From Bacillota bacterium (GTDB lineage Bacteria > Bacillota_I > Bacilli_A > MOL361 > Turicibacteraceae): a stretch of 5,819 nucleotides of DNA. The DNA is taken from the NCBI GenBank assembly GCA_003486705.1, contig DNGE01000026.1:1-5819 (forward strand). Reading direction: 5' to 3'. Below are positions 1 to 5,138 of the stretch, piece by piece. Position 1 is the first letter of the stretch; every line of letters starts with the position of its first letter. Under the pieces are notes generated by a model. It saw nothing but the letters and a program-made list of their open reading frames with translations. It was not told where the DNA came from and made no database searches. Both the position numbers and the translations under genes were made by a program.

Positions 1-217
1 CATGATAAATACCACAAGTCTCCAACCTATTCCCCTTCCTAATTCAGATGTTGCTACCATGTCGTTTGTGTCCATTTAAGCACCACTACTAATTCAAGGC
101 AACATCACATAGTGAATACCATTCATATTCAACTATCACCCTTTGATTTAAGGCTTGTATTTTACATCAATCTTTTTTAAAACTAACACTTACAAAATCA
201 CATGATCATAAACAAAT
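1..217. other. Left-edge region without a supported gene
   Basis: A minus-strand frame opens with ATG at 75-73 and runs 25 codons off the left edge (MDTNDMVATSELGRGIGW...), with a hydrophobic end. It follows an in-frame stop directly and has no clear Shine-Dalgarno. A GTG at 15-13 with GGAG 4 nt upstream is another possible start. A plus-strand frame (2-79) enters from the edge and ends in TAA. Neither resembles a family I know. An 8-bp inverted repeat GATGTTGC/GCAACATC (47-54, 99-106) and a direct repeat CTAATTCA (39-46, 89-96) are present. Confidence 0.3.
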
Positions 218-263
218 AAAAAATCGTAGAAGCTACACACAAATACTGGTGTATTTCCTACGA
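218..263 (-). terminator. Second minus-strand terminator after the transporter operon
   Basis: On the minus strand TCGTAG (263-258) pairs with CTACGA (229-224) and, inside it, TACAC (253-249) pairs with GTGTA (238-234), separated by a symmetric 4x4 internal loop. Six Ts (223-218) follow directly. Together with the hairpin at 277-317 it gives the operon a tandem stop. Confidence 0.65.
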
Positions 264-276
264 GGTTTATAGTGCA

Positions 277-317
277 AAATGAAGATGAAAATCTAAAAGA
301 TTTCATCTTCATTTTTT
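277..317. terminator. Strong bidirectional terminator hairpin
   Basis: The arms 277-293 and 299-314 (AAATGAAGATGAAAATC and GATTTCATCTTCATTT) pair over 16 bp with a single bulged A and a 5-nt loop. Six Ts (312-317) follow on the plus strand and four on the minus strand. It lies about 55 nt past the end of the binding-protein gene, so it can end the transporter transcript, and it can also stop plus-strand transcription. Confidence 0.8.
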
Positions 318-336
318 GTAAATAGCCAAACATGAG

Positions 337-365
337 AAAGAACCTTGTTCAGGCAGTTTCTTTTT
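337..365 (+). terminator. Weak hairpin with T-run, plus-strand orientation
   Basis: AAAGAA-CCT (337-345) pairs with AGG (351-353) and TTCTTT (358-363), with a 4-nt one-sided bulge and a 5-nt loop. It is followed by further Ts on the plus strand. It sits directly beyond the end of the binding-protein gene and would stop transcription entering the operon from the left. Confidence 0.4.
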
Positions 366-368
366 GTA

Positions 369-1334
369 TTATTTATAAATTTCTTCTTTTAAATTTTCAA
401 TATTCTGATACATAATATCAAAATAATTTTTTCCTGCTTTTAACTCTTCATTAGTAATCGTCGCTAAATTATGTAATTCTAAAGATTCTAGATTTAATTC
501 CTTTTGAATGACTTGGGCATTTGCTGACGGGATGTTTTGTTCATAATAAATGTAATTTAATTCATGCTCTTTACCAAGGTTAATTAATTCGATTAACTCT
601 TGTTGTGTCGGCTCATCATTCCCAAGAATCCCTGTAATTGGAATTTGGTGAATACCGTAAGTTTCCCATGAACCATAAGCGGCATGCGCGACCATAAAAT
701 ATGGTTTTGGGGCGTCACTTAATTCATGGAAAGCTTCATCTAATTCTAATAGTTGTCCTTTTAAATTCTCAAAGTTTTGCTGAAATGTTGATGCTTGTTC
801 TGGTAAGTGTGCTGATAAATTTTCTAATACCACTTCAGCCATTTCTATCATGTACATTGGATTTAACCAAATATGATTATCTTCATGATCGTGATCGTGG
901 TCTGCTTCCTCTTCTTCATGATCATGATCGTCTTCGTGATCGTGGTCTTCTTCGTCATGTGTGTGTTCAAGCTCTAAATCAAGATTTTCTGCTAACGCAA
1001 TGATTTGGGCATTTCCCGCTTCAATATTAGATAGCATTTTACTCATAAATGTTTCAATTGATTCATCTAGATAGATAAATAATTGTGCATCGCTTGCTAA
1101 TTTCATTTGTTGAATAGTCGGTTCATAACTGTGTGCATCTGCTCCATTTGAGATAATCGATTCAACTTCAACATAATCTCCACCAATTTCTTGAACTAAG
1201 AATGAAATAGGATATAACGTTGTCGCAACTGTTATTTGATTTGAATCTAATTGTTGGGTGTTTGTTTCTTGGTTATTAGTTTGTTCACAACCTACTAATA
1301 GTAAGGCTACTAAAACCATTATTATTTTTTTCAC
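369..1334 (-). CDS. Metal-binding lipoprotein of the ABC importer (ZnuA/AdcA-like), His-rich loop
   Basis: This is the surface lipoprotein (cluster A-I solute-binding protein) that captures the metal, probably zinc, and delivers it to the permease. The 321 residues begin with a lipoprotein signal peptide: basic MKK, a hydrophobic core and lipobox LVGC with Cys16, a substrate for Lgt. Expected metal ligands are His68 (GADAHSYEP), His154 (NHIWLNP) and His217 (MVAHAAYGSW). Between the first two lies an acidic His-rich loop at 124-154 with eleven histidines among Asp and Glu, typical of zinc-specific members. The C-terminal segment NEELKAGKNYFDIMYQNIENL is typical of the AdcA group, but the acidic residue usually just before it (LE[SG]L) appears as Ala291. 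The start is a GTG at 1334 overlapping the permease TGA as GTGA, with AAGGAG 10 nt upstream. Terminator hairpins follow the TAA-type end region. Confidence 0.93.
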   Translation of the reverse strand: MKKIIMVLVALLLVGCEQTNNQETNTQQLDSNQITVATTLYPISFLVQEIGGDYVEVESIISNGADAHSYEPTIQQMKLASDAQLFIYLDESIETFMSKMLSNIEAGNAQIIALAENLDLELEHTHDEEDHDHEDDHDHEEEEADHDHDHEDNHIWLNPMYMIEMAEVVLENLSAHLPEQASTFQQNFENLKGQLLELDEAFHELSDAPKPYFMVAHAAYGSWETYGIHQIPITGILGNDEPTQQELIELINLGKEHELNYIYYEQNIPSANAQVIQKELNLESLELHNLATITNEELKAGKNYFDIMYQNIENLKEEIYK

Positions 1335-2167
1335 TTTTTAATCACTCCTTCGATATAGTTATAAATTAGTACACTAAATAAAATAATTACATTAAATAAA
1401 ACAATCATTGCCCCTGATGGGATATTAAAATAATACGAGCCAACAAGCCCTAGCACAACGGCTAGTTCTGAAAATACAATACTTAAGATTAAGGTTTGTT
1501 TAAAACTTTTAGCCACTTTCATACTACTTGTGACTGGAATTATCATGAGCGAGGAAATGAGCAAGGTTCCCATTATTTTTATTGATAGTGAAATAACAAT
1601 TGATAAAATAATAATAAAGATAAATGAGAATCTTCTCACATTAATTCCAATTAATTTAGCATTTTGTTCATTAAATGAAATTGCAAGTAAAGTTCGATAG
1701 TTTAGTATCACAAGGCTTACAATTAAAATAGTAATCAGAGCCAGTAATTTAACATCTTCAGTTGAAACAGTATTAATTGAACCAAACAAATACCCTAAAA
1801 TCTCAGCATTAAAACCATTACCTGCTGAAACGAATATAACACTAAGTGCAACACCTAGTGATAATATAACCGGCATGACCACTTCTTTATATGCCATAAA
1901 TTGTGTTCTAAGCAATTCTAATAAAATTGAACCGAGTACAGCAAATATGGTTCCCATATAAACAGGTGGAAACGTAACCACGGCATTTGATTGTAAAAGT
2001 AATCCGAGCGCAATTCCTGCTAATGAAACATGACTTAATGTATCAGCGATAAATGATAATTTTTTTACAATGACAAACGTACCGATAAGCGGTGCTAGTA
2101 ATCCAATGAGCAAACCTGCAATTAAAGCATTTTGCAAAAACGTATAATTAAATAACGCCTCAATCAT
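1331..2167 (-). CDS. Metal ABC transporter permease, ABC-3 family (ZnuB/AdcB/MntC-like)
   Basis: This 278-residue polytopic membrane protein forms the transport channel of the importer. About eight or nine hydrophobic segments can be seen, roughly at 13-35, 43-60, 66-88, 97-116, 137-156, 178-197, 199-216, 225-246 and 252-271. Family hallmarks are SFIADTLSHVSLAGIALG (38-55), the cytoplasmic FNEQNAKLIGIN (165-176) that contacts the ATPase, and KIMGTLLISSLMIIP (197-211). Residues just after that last motif read VTSS where many relatives have AATA. The ATG at 2167 overlaps the ATPase stop by 4 nt and has an AGGGGG Shine-Dalgarno inside the end of that gene. Its own stop overlaps the binding-protein start by 4 nt. 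The three genes are therefore one operon with fixed translation order. Confidence 0.93.
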   Translation of the reverse strand: MIEALFNYTFLQNALIAGLLIGLLAPLIGTFVIVKKLSFIADTLSHVSLAGIALGLLLQSNAVVTFPPVYMGTIFAVLGSILLELLRTQFMAYKEVVMPVILSLGVALSVIFVSAGNGFNAEILGYLFGSINTVSTEDVKLLALITILIVSLVILNYRTLLAISFNEQNAKLIGINVRRFSFIFIIILSIVISLSIKIMGTLLISSLMIIPVTSSMKVAKSFKQTLILSIVFSELAVVLGLVGSYYFNIPSGAMIVLFNVIILFSVLIYNYIEGVIKK

Positions 2168-2844
2168 ATTGTGGCCCCCTTACTACTATGACGATTCTGA
2201 TAATCTTCAATTTTCACAAAATCATAAGTTAAATAATTTAAACTTAACACATGAGTGACTGGAAGACTATAGAAGTTTTGATCGTGCGTTATCATGATAA
2301 TGGTTAAGCCTTGTTCTTTTAACTCTTCTAATGTTTTATAAAAGGCTTGTACATTTTTCATATCAATCCCTACCGTTGGCTCATCTAAAATTAATATTTT
2401 AGGGTCATTAATTAAACTTCTTGCAATTAAGACACGTTGTAATTGGCCACCAGATAATTCTTTAATACTTTTATTTAAAAACTCTTCCATATTTACCTTA
2501 TTTAACGTTTTGATTTTATCTTGCTTTGATAATTTCTTAATGGTTGCAGATTGTAGCAATTCAGAAACCGTCATTGGTATTTCTAAGTTTATATTTTCAA
2601 ATCGCTGCGGCACATAACCAATCTCAGTCCAAGATTGAAACTGATTAATATCATGTTCCTTATAAAAAATTGTTTTATTTTCTACTTTATTTAAACCAAT
2701 TAAACAACGAATCAACGTAGACTTCCCCGAACCATTTGGCCCGATCACCGTTAAAAAACTTCCCTCTTCAATCTCAAAAGACATATCTTGAAGAATGGGT
2801 TGTTTATTATAAGCATAATTTAAACCTTTTACCGTGAGATTCAT
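2164..2844 (-). CDS. Metal (probably zinc) ABC transporter ATPase
   Basis: This is the cytoplasmic ATPase of an Adc/Znu/Mnt-type importer; it powers metal uptake through the permease encoded next. The 226-residue single domain has Walker A GPNGSGKST (35-43), a Q-loop Gln80 in YVPQR, the ABC signature LSGGQLQR (130-137), Walker B ILILDEP (150-156), a D-loop VGID (158-161) and the switch His187 in ITHD, so it should be active. The length and the short C-terminal tail fit the ZnuC/AdcC/MntB class. The ATG at 2844 has AGGAG 7 nt upstream. Its TGA stop overlaps the permease start as ATGA, indicating translational coupling. Transcription probably comes from the Fur-box promoter at 3344-3372 or a closer one. 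Zinc is inferred from the His-rich binding protein; manganese or iron are alternatives, so I give no gene symbol. Confidence 0.93.
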   Translation of the reverse strand: MNLTVKGLNYAYNKQPILQDMSFEIEEGSFLTVIGPNGSGKSTLIRCLIGLNKVENKTIFYKEHDINQFQSWTEIGYVPQRFENINLEIPMTVSELLQSATIKKLSKQDKIKTLNKVNMEEFLNKSIKELSGGQLQRVLIARSLINDPKILILDEPTVGIDMKNVQAFYKTLEELKEQGLTIIMITHDQNFYSLPVTHVLSLNYLTYDFVKIEDYQNRHSSKGATI

Positions 2845-3055
2845 CTACTCACTCCTAACGTACAACTATTTAATATTATCTTTTTTGATGTCTTTAAATC
2901 ATTTTTCTCTATCGATAAACAGATAAGTTTTGCACAATTAACCACGCACTATATGTGTTCATATTGGCAAAACGAGGCACAAATTTATGAACCGTAAGCA
3001 CGCCATCTATAAAACCCGTTCAAAAACTTCAAATTAATTACATAACAGATTTTTA

Positions 3056-3084
3056 TTTATAACATGTTGCAATGTAGCATTTAA
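3056..3084 (-). promoter_or_regulatory. Possible second promoter (extended -10) for the transporter operon
   Basis: On the minus strand TG-T-TATAAA (3064-3056) is an extended -10 box with five of six core matches. At 17-nt spacing the -35 hexamer is TTAAAT (3084-3079), only three of six. It would give a leader of about 205 nt before the ATPase gene. The -35 overlaps the 17-bp palindrome at 3080-3096. In DNA this AT-rich, such matches arise easily. Confidence 0.3.
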
Positions 3085-3096
3085 AATTATTTTAAA
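3080..3096. repeat. 17-bp palindrome, possible operator
   Basis: TTTAAAATTATTTTAAA is a perfect 8-1-8 inverted repeat. Its inner 7-1-7 part, TTAAAAT-n-ATTTTAA, differs by one base per arm from the PerR-type box TTATAATnATTATAA. It overlaps the -35 of the possible second promoter. The all-AT composition makes chance a real alternative. Confidence 0.3.
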
Positions 3097-3240
3097 CATC
3101 TGACTTTTTAAAACTATAGATTTCTGATTTGCTTTTATCTATACAACTAAATAGATACTCTGGTTTTGATATCTTACATTTATGCTGAGTGAAAAAGTTA
3201 AACTCTCTTTTAAACAAAATGGATTTAAACTTTAATTCAT

Positions 3241-3312
3241 AAAAAAAGCTTTTCAACCTTTTAGTTAAGTGGTTTTAAGCAGTAACTATTACTTTGACTC
3301 ATTAAAACCACA
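3241..3312 (-). promoter_or_regulatory. Structured 5' leader or small RNA: two-tier hairpin followed by a T7 run
   Basis: On the minus strand GTGGTTTTAA (3311-3302) pairs perfectly with TTAAAACCAC (3278-3269). Inside its 23-nt loop, AGTAA-tag-TTACT (3293-3281) forms a second 5-bp hairpin, giving a two-tier stem-loop. About 20 nt further on is a run of seven Ts (3247-3241), preceded by a weak AAAAG/CTTTT stem. From the promoter start near 3337 to the T-run is about 97 nt. This could be an attenuator in the operon leader or the end of a separate small RNA. A 13-codon frame (ATG at 3301-3299) overlaps it but has no Shine-Dalgarno. Confidence 0.4.
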
Positions 3313-3320
3313 TCGTTAAA

Positions 3321-3338
3321 TGATATTGATTATCAATA
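3321..3338. promoter_or_regulatory. Fur-family repressor box overlapping the transcription start
   Basis: TGATATTGATTATCA (3321-3335) matches the 7-1-7 Fur-type consensus TGATAATnATTATCA at 13 of 14 defined positions. A second, perfect 7-1-7 inverted repeat, TATTGAT-T-ATCAATA (3324-3338), overlaps it. The site lies immediately downstream of the -10 box and covers the expected start site, the usual place for a repressor. By family knowledge the sequence is closer to the Fur version than to the Bacillus Zur version (TCGTAATnATTACGA). Which member (Fur, Zur, PerR-like) binds here cannot be told from sequence. Confidence 0.65.
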
Positions 3339-3343
3339 AAATC

Positions 3344-3372
3344 ATTATATCACGTTAAATTTTATGTGTCTA
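3344..3372 (-). promoter_or_regulatory. Near-consensus sigma-A promoter reading towards the metal transporter operon
   Basis: On the minus strand, TAGACA (-35, 3372-3367, five of six consensus bases) is followed after exactly 17 nt by TATAAT (-10, 3349-3344, six of six). It lies just downstream of the trxB terminator, so it opens a new transcription unit. The expected start is near 3337, about 490 nt upstream of the ATPase start codon. No gene-sized frame lies between. Confidence 0.75.
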
Positions 3373-3396
3373 GTTCCTAAAACTTTCTTAACCATG

Positions 3397-3432
3397 AAAA
3401 AAAAGCTAAATAGTTTGAGATTATCTAGCTTT
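3397..3432 (-). terminator. Intrinsic terminator of ppaX-trxB
   Basis: On the minus strand AAAGCTAGATA (3432-3422) pairs with TATTTAGCTTT (3412-3402), an 11-bp stem with one G-U pair and a 9-nt loop. The stem runs into eight consecutive Ts (3404-3397). It starts 10 nt after the trxB stop codon. Confidence 0.92.
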
Positions 3433-3442
3433 CCTATTGTTA

Positions 3443-4372
3443 CTATCTTAACTGTGTTTCAATGTATTTAAACGCTGTTTGTGCTGCAATTGCACCGTCA
3501 TTTACAGCAGTTACGACTTGACGTAGTTCTTTATTCGTCACATCACCTGCTGCAAAAATCCCAGGCATACTTGTACTCATATCGTGATTGACCACAATAT
3601 AGCCAGCTTCATCTGTAATGTCTAAGTCTTTTACCATATTTGTAATCGGATCTAATCCAATATAAATAAACGCTCCATCTGCATCGACTTCTATTTCTTC
3701 ATCTGTTTTGACATTCTTAACTTTAACATGTCCAAGTTTACCGTTAGCATCTTCGAATGATTCAACCACAGAATCCCATACAAACTCAATTTTCTCATTT
3801 TCAAACGCACGATTTTGTAAGATTTTTGCTGCACGTAATTCATCACGTCTATGAATAATGGTTACTTTTTCTGCAAGCCCTGCTAAATATAAAGCTTCTT
3901 CAACTGCAGAATCACCGCCACCAATAACAGCTACTTTTTTATTTCTAAAAAAGGCACCATCACAAACAGCACACCAAGAAATTCCGCGTCCTGCTAATTC
4001 TTTTTCACCTTTAACACCTAATTTTCGATGTTGTGAACCTGTTGCAATAATAATTGTTTTAGCTTTTATGACCGAGTCACCACAATCAATAAGCTTCATT
4101 CCATTCTCATCAACTGTAATATTCTCAACATTTCCATAAGCATATTCAGCTCCTGCAATTTGTGAGTGCTCAAACATTTTCATTGATAATTCAGGACCTG
4201 TAATTTTATCAAATCCTGTGTAATTTTCTATTTCAAACGTGTTAACCATTTGTCCACCCGGTGCTCCACGCTCTATCATGACAACTGATAATGATGCACG
4301 TGCCGCATAAATTGCTGCTGTCATCCCAGCAGGCCCTGCTCCAATAATGGCAACATCATAATTTTTTTCCAT
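3443..4372 (-). CDS. trxB: Thioredoxin reductase (NADPH, FAD)
   Basis: This is a cytoplasmic flavoenzyme that passes electrons from NADPH through FAD and a redox disulfide to thioredoxin. The 309-residue length is standard for the low-molecular-weight class. In order, it has the FAD dinucleotide fold [10 protein letters not shown] (11-20), GAPGGQM (37-42), [13 protein letters not shown] (108-120), the redox-active CAVC (Cys134 and Cys137), the NADPH fold GGGDSA (151-156), HRRDELRA (174-181), whose arginines recognise the NADPH 2'-phosphate, and the C-terminal FAD motif GIFAAGDV (271-278) with [14 protein letters not shown]. The ATG at 4372 follows a GAGGTG Shine-Dalgarno by 5 nt. It probably shares a transcript with ppaX. 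A strong terminator begins 10 nt past its TAG stop, which separates it from the metal transporter operon. A ferredoxin-NADP reductase is unlikely because CxxC and HRRDELRA are both intact. Confidence 0.98.
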   Translation of the reverse strand: MEKNYDVAIIGAGPAGMTAAIYAARASLSVVMIERGAPGGQMVNTFEIENYTGFDKITGPELSMKMFEHSQIAGAEYAYGNVENITVDENGMKLIDCGDSVIKAKTIIIATGSQHRKLGVKGEKELAGRGISWCAVCDGAFFRNKKVAVIGGGDSAVEEALYLAGLAEKVTIIHRRDELRAAKILQNRAFENEKIEFVWDSVVESFEDANGKLGHVKVKNVKTDEEIEVDADGAFIYIGLDPITNMVKDLDITDEAGYIVVNHDMSTSMPGIFAAGDVTNKELRQVVTAVNDGAIAAQTAFKYIETQLR

Positions 4373-4393
4373 ACCTACACCTCATCCTCAAAT

Positions 4394-5044
4394 TTATTTA
4401 TGATTTAATTCTTTAACAATGTCTACAAGTTCTTGTCCTGTTTTAATTATATAACTCGGACGATATGTTTTCAAATATTCTGCTCCACGAAGTGACCATC
4501 CGACACCAACACTTTTTACACCTGCACGATGTGCACATTCAATATCATGAGAATTATCCCCAACCATTATCACGTCCGCTGGTGCTAAATCAAAATAAGC
4601 GAGTGTTTTTTCAATCGCTTCTGGATGTGGTTTTGGATCGGTGACCTCATCAGCAGAAATAACATAATCAAAATAATCATAGATTTTTGTTAACTGTGCC
4701 CCATGAATAGCAATGTCTCTTTTCTTAGACGTTACAATAGCAAGTTTTAATCCCATGTCATGTAGTTGCTTCAACATTTCTATTACCCCAGGAAAAATAA
4801 CGACCATCTCATCATGGTGTTTCATATTAAACTCACGGTAAGTTTGAATCATCTCATGCACTGCTTCTTCATTATATTTTGAAAAAGTTTGTGCAAGTGT
4901 TGGACCGATGCAGTCTAAAATGTCAGTTTCTAAAAATTGGCGCTCTGGAAAATAGGTTTGAAACGTGTGGTAAAACGAGTTAATAATAAGTTGATTTGTA
5001 TCGATCAGTGTTCCATCTAAATCAAAAAAGACTGCTTTAATCAT
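4394..5044 (-). CDS. ppaX: PpaX-type HAD-family pyrophosphatase
   Basis: This is a soluble haloacid-dehalogenase phosphatase. In Bacillus, PpaX hydrolyses the pyrophosphate released when HPr kinase/phosphorylase dephosphorylates HPr(Ser-P), tying it to carbon catabolite control. All four HAD motifs are present: DLDGT at 8-12 (nucleophile Asp8, acid/base Asp10), VTSKK at 104-108, DPKPHP at 136-141 (Lys138), and GDNSHD at 162-167 (Asp163, Asp167). The helical cap (about residues 15-80) has TLAQTFSKYNEE and IQTYREFNMKHHDE, which closely resemble Bacillus PpaX from memory. The 216-residue length also matches. I chose the ATG at 5044 because it starts directly at MIKAVFFDLDG and has an SD-like AAAGTGGGTG upstream; a GTG at 5095 would add 17 residues and lies inside an inverted repeat. 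The neighbour lgt supports the PpaX assignment over phosphoglycolate phosphatase (Gph), which shares the fold. trxB follows after 21 nt. Confidence 0.9.
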   Translation of the reverse strand: MIKAVFFDLDGTLIDTNQLIINSFYHTFQTYFPERQFLETDILDCIGPTLAQTFSKYNEEAVHEMIQTYREFNMKHHDEMVVIFPGVIEMLKQLHDMGLKLAIVTSKKRDIAIHGAQLTKIYDYFDYVISADEVTDPKPHPEAIEKTLAYFDLAPADVIMVGDNSHDIECAHRAGVKSVGVGWSLRGAEYLKTYRPSYIIKTGQELVDIVKELNHK

Positions 5045-5070
5045 GTTATACACCCACTTTATTTTTTTAT

Positions 5071-5113
5071 AAATTAAAAAGTAGAGGAATAACACACTTC
5101 TACTTTTTAATTT
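5071..5113 (-). terminator. 15-bp perfect inverted repeat after lgt, probable terminator or attenuator
   Basis: The arms 5071-5085 and 5099-5113 are perfectly complementary over 15 bp with a 13-nt loop. Read on the minus strand, the core stem GTAGA/TCTAC is preceded by an A-run and followed by TTTTTAATTT, which is the look of an intrinsic terminator in AT-rich genomes. It begins 25 nt after the lgt stop and ends 26 nt before the ppaX start. No convincing promoter is visible between it and ppaX, so ppaX-trxB may depend on partial read-through. On the plus strand the repeat is equally T-rich, so it could act in both directions. Confidence 0.7.
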
Positions 5114-5138
5114 TATTATTTAATTTTACAAGATATGA

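Larger units (their letters stand above)
2845..3240. other. Non-coding leader of the transporter operon
   Basis: No frame with a plausible start and Shine-Dalgarno was found on either strand. The stretch is AT-rich, except for about 2941-3020, which is visibly richer in G and C and carries a 7-bp inverted repeat GTTCATA/TATGAAC (2957-2963 and 2986-2992, 22-nt loop). Short open frames there (36 codons on minus, about 38 on plus ending at 2997) resemble no family I recognise. A good Shine-Dalgarno, TAGGAG, ends 7 nt before the ATPase ATG. Confidence 0.6.

Noticed and set aside
701..1003. 100-codon plus-strand open frame
   Set aside because: It lies wholly antisense to the binding-protein gene and owes its openness and odd Asp/Arg/Leu repeats to the His-rich repeat on the other strand.
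2845..3240. Known metal riboswitch (yybP-ykoY or NiCo type) in the leader
   Set aside because: I could not find the conserved G-rich helices of either class; a covariance-model search would settle it.
3262..3301. 13-codon leader peptide (MSQSNSYCLKPLN)
   Set aside because: There is no Shine-Dalgarno, it shows no run of regulatory codons, and the bases are better explained by the hairpin arms.
3858..4139. 93-codon plus-strand open frame
   Set aside because: It is antisense to the core of trxB, which has all its motifs; there is no Shine-Dalgarno or family resemblance.
5045..5095. Upstream GTG start for ppaX adding 17 residues
   Set aside because: The extension lies in the inverted repeat, has no homology to PpaX, and the ATG at 5044 places the HAD motif at the usual position with an SD-like sequence in front.
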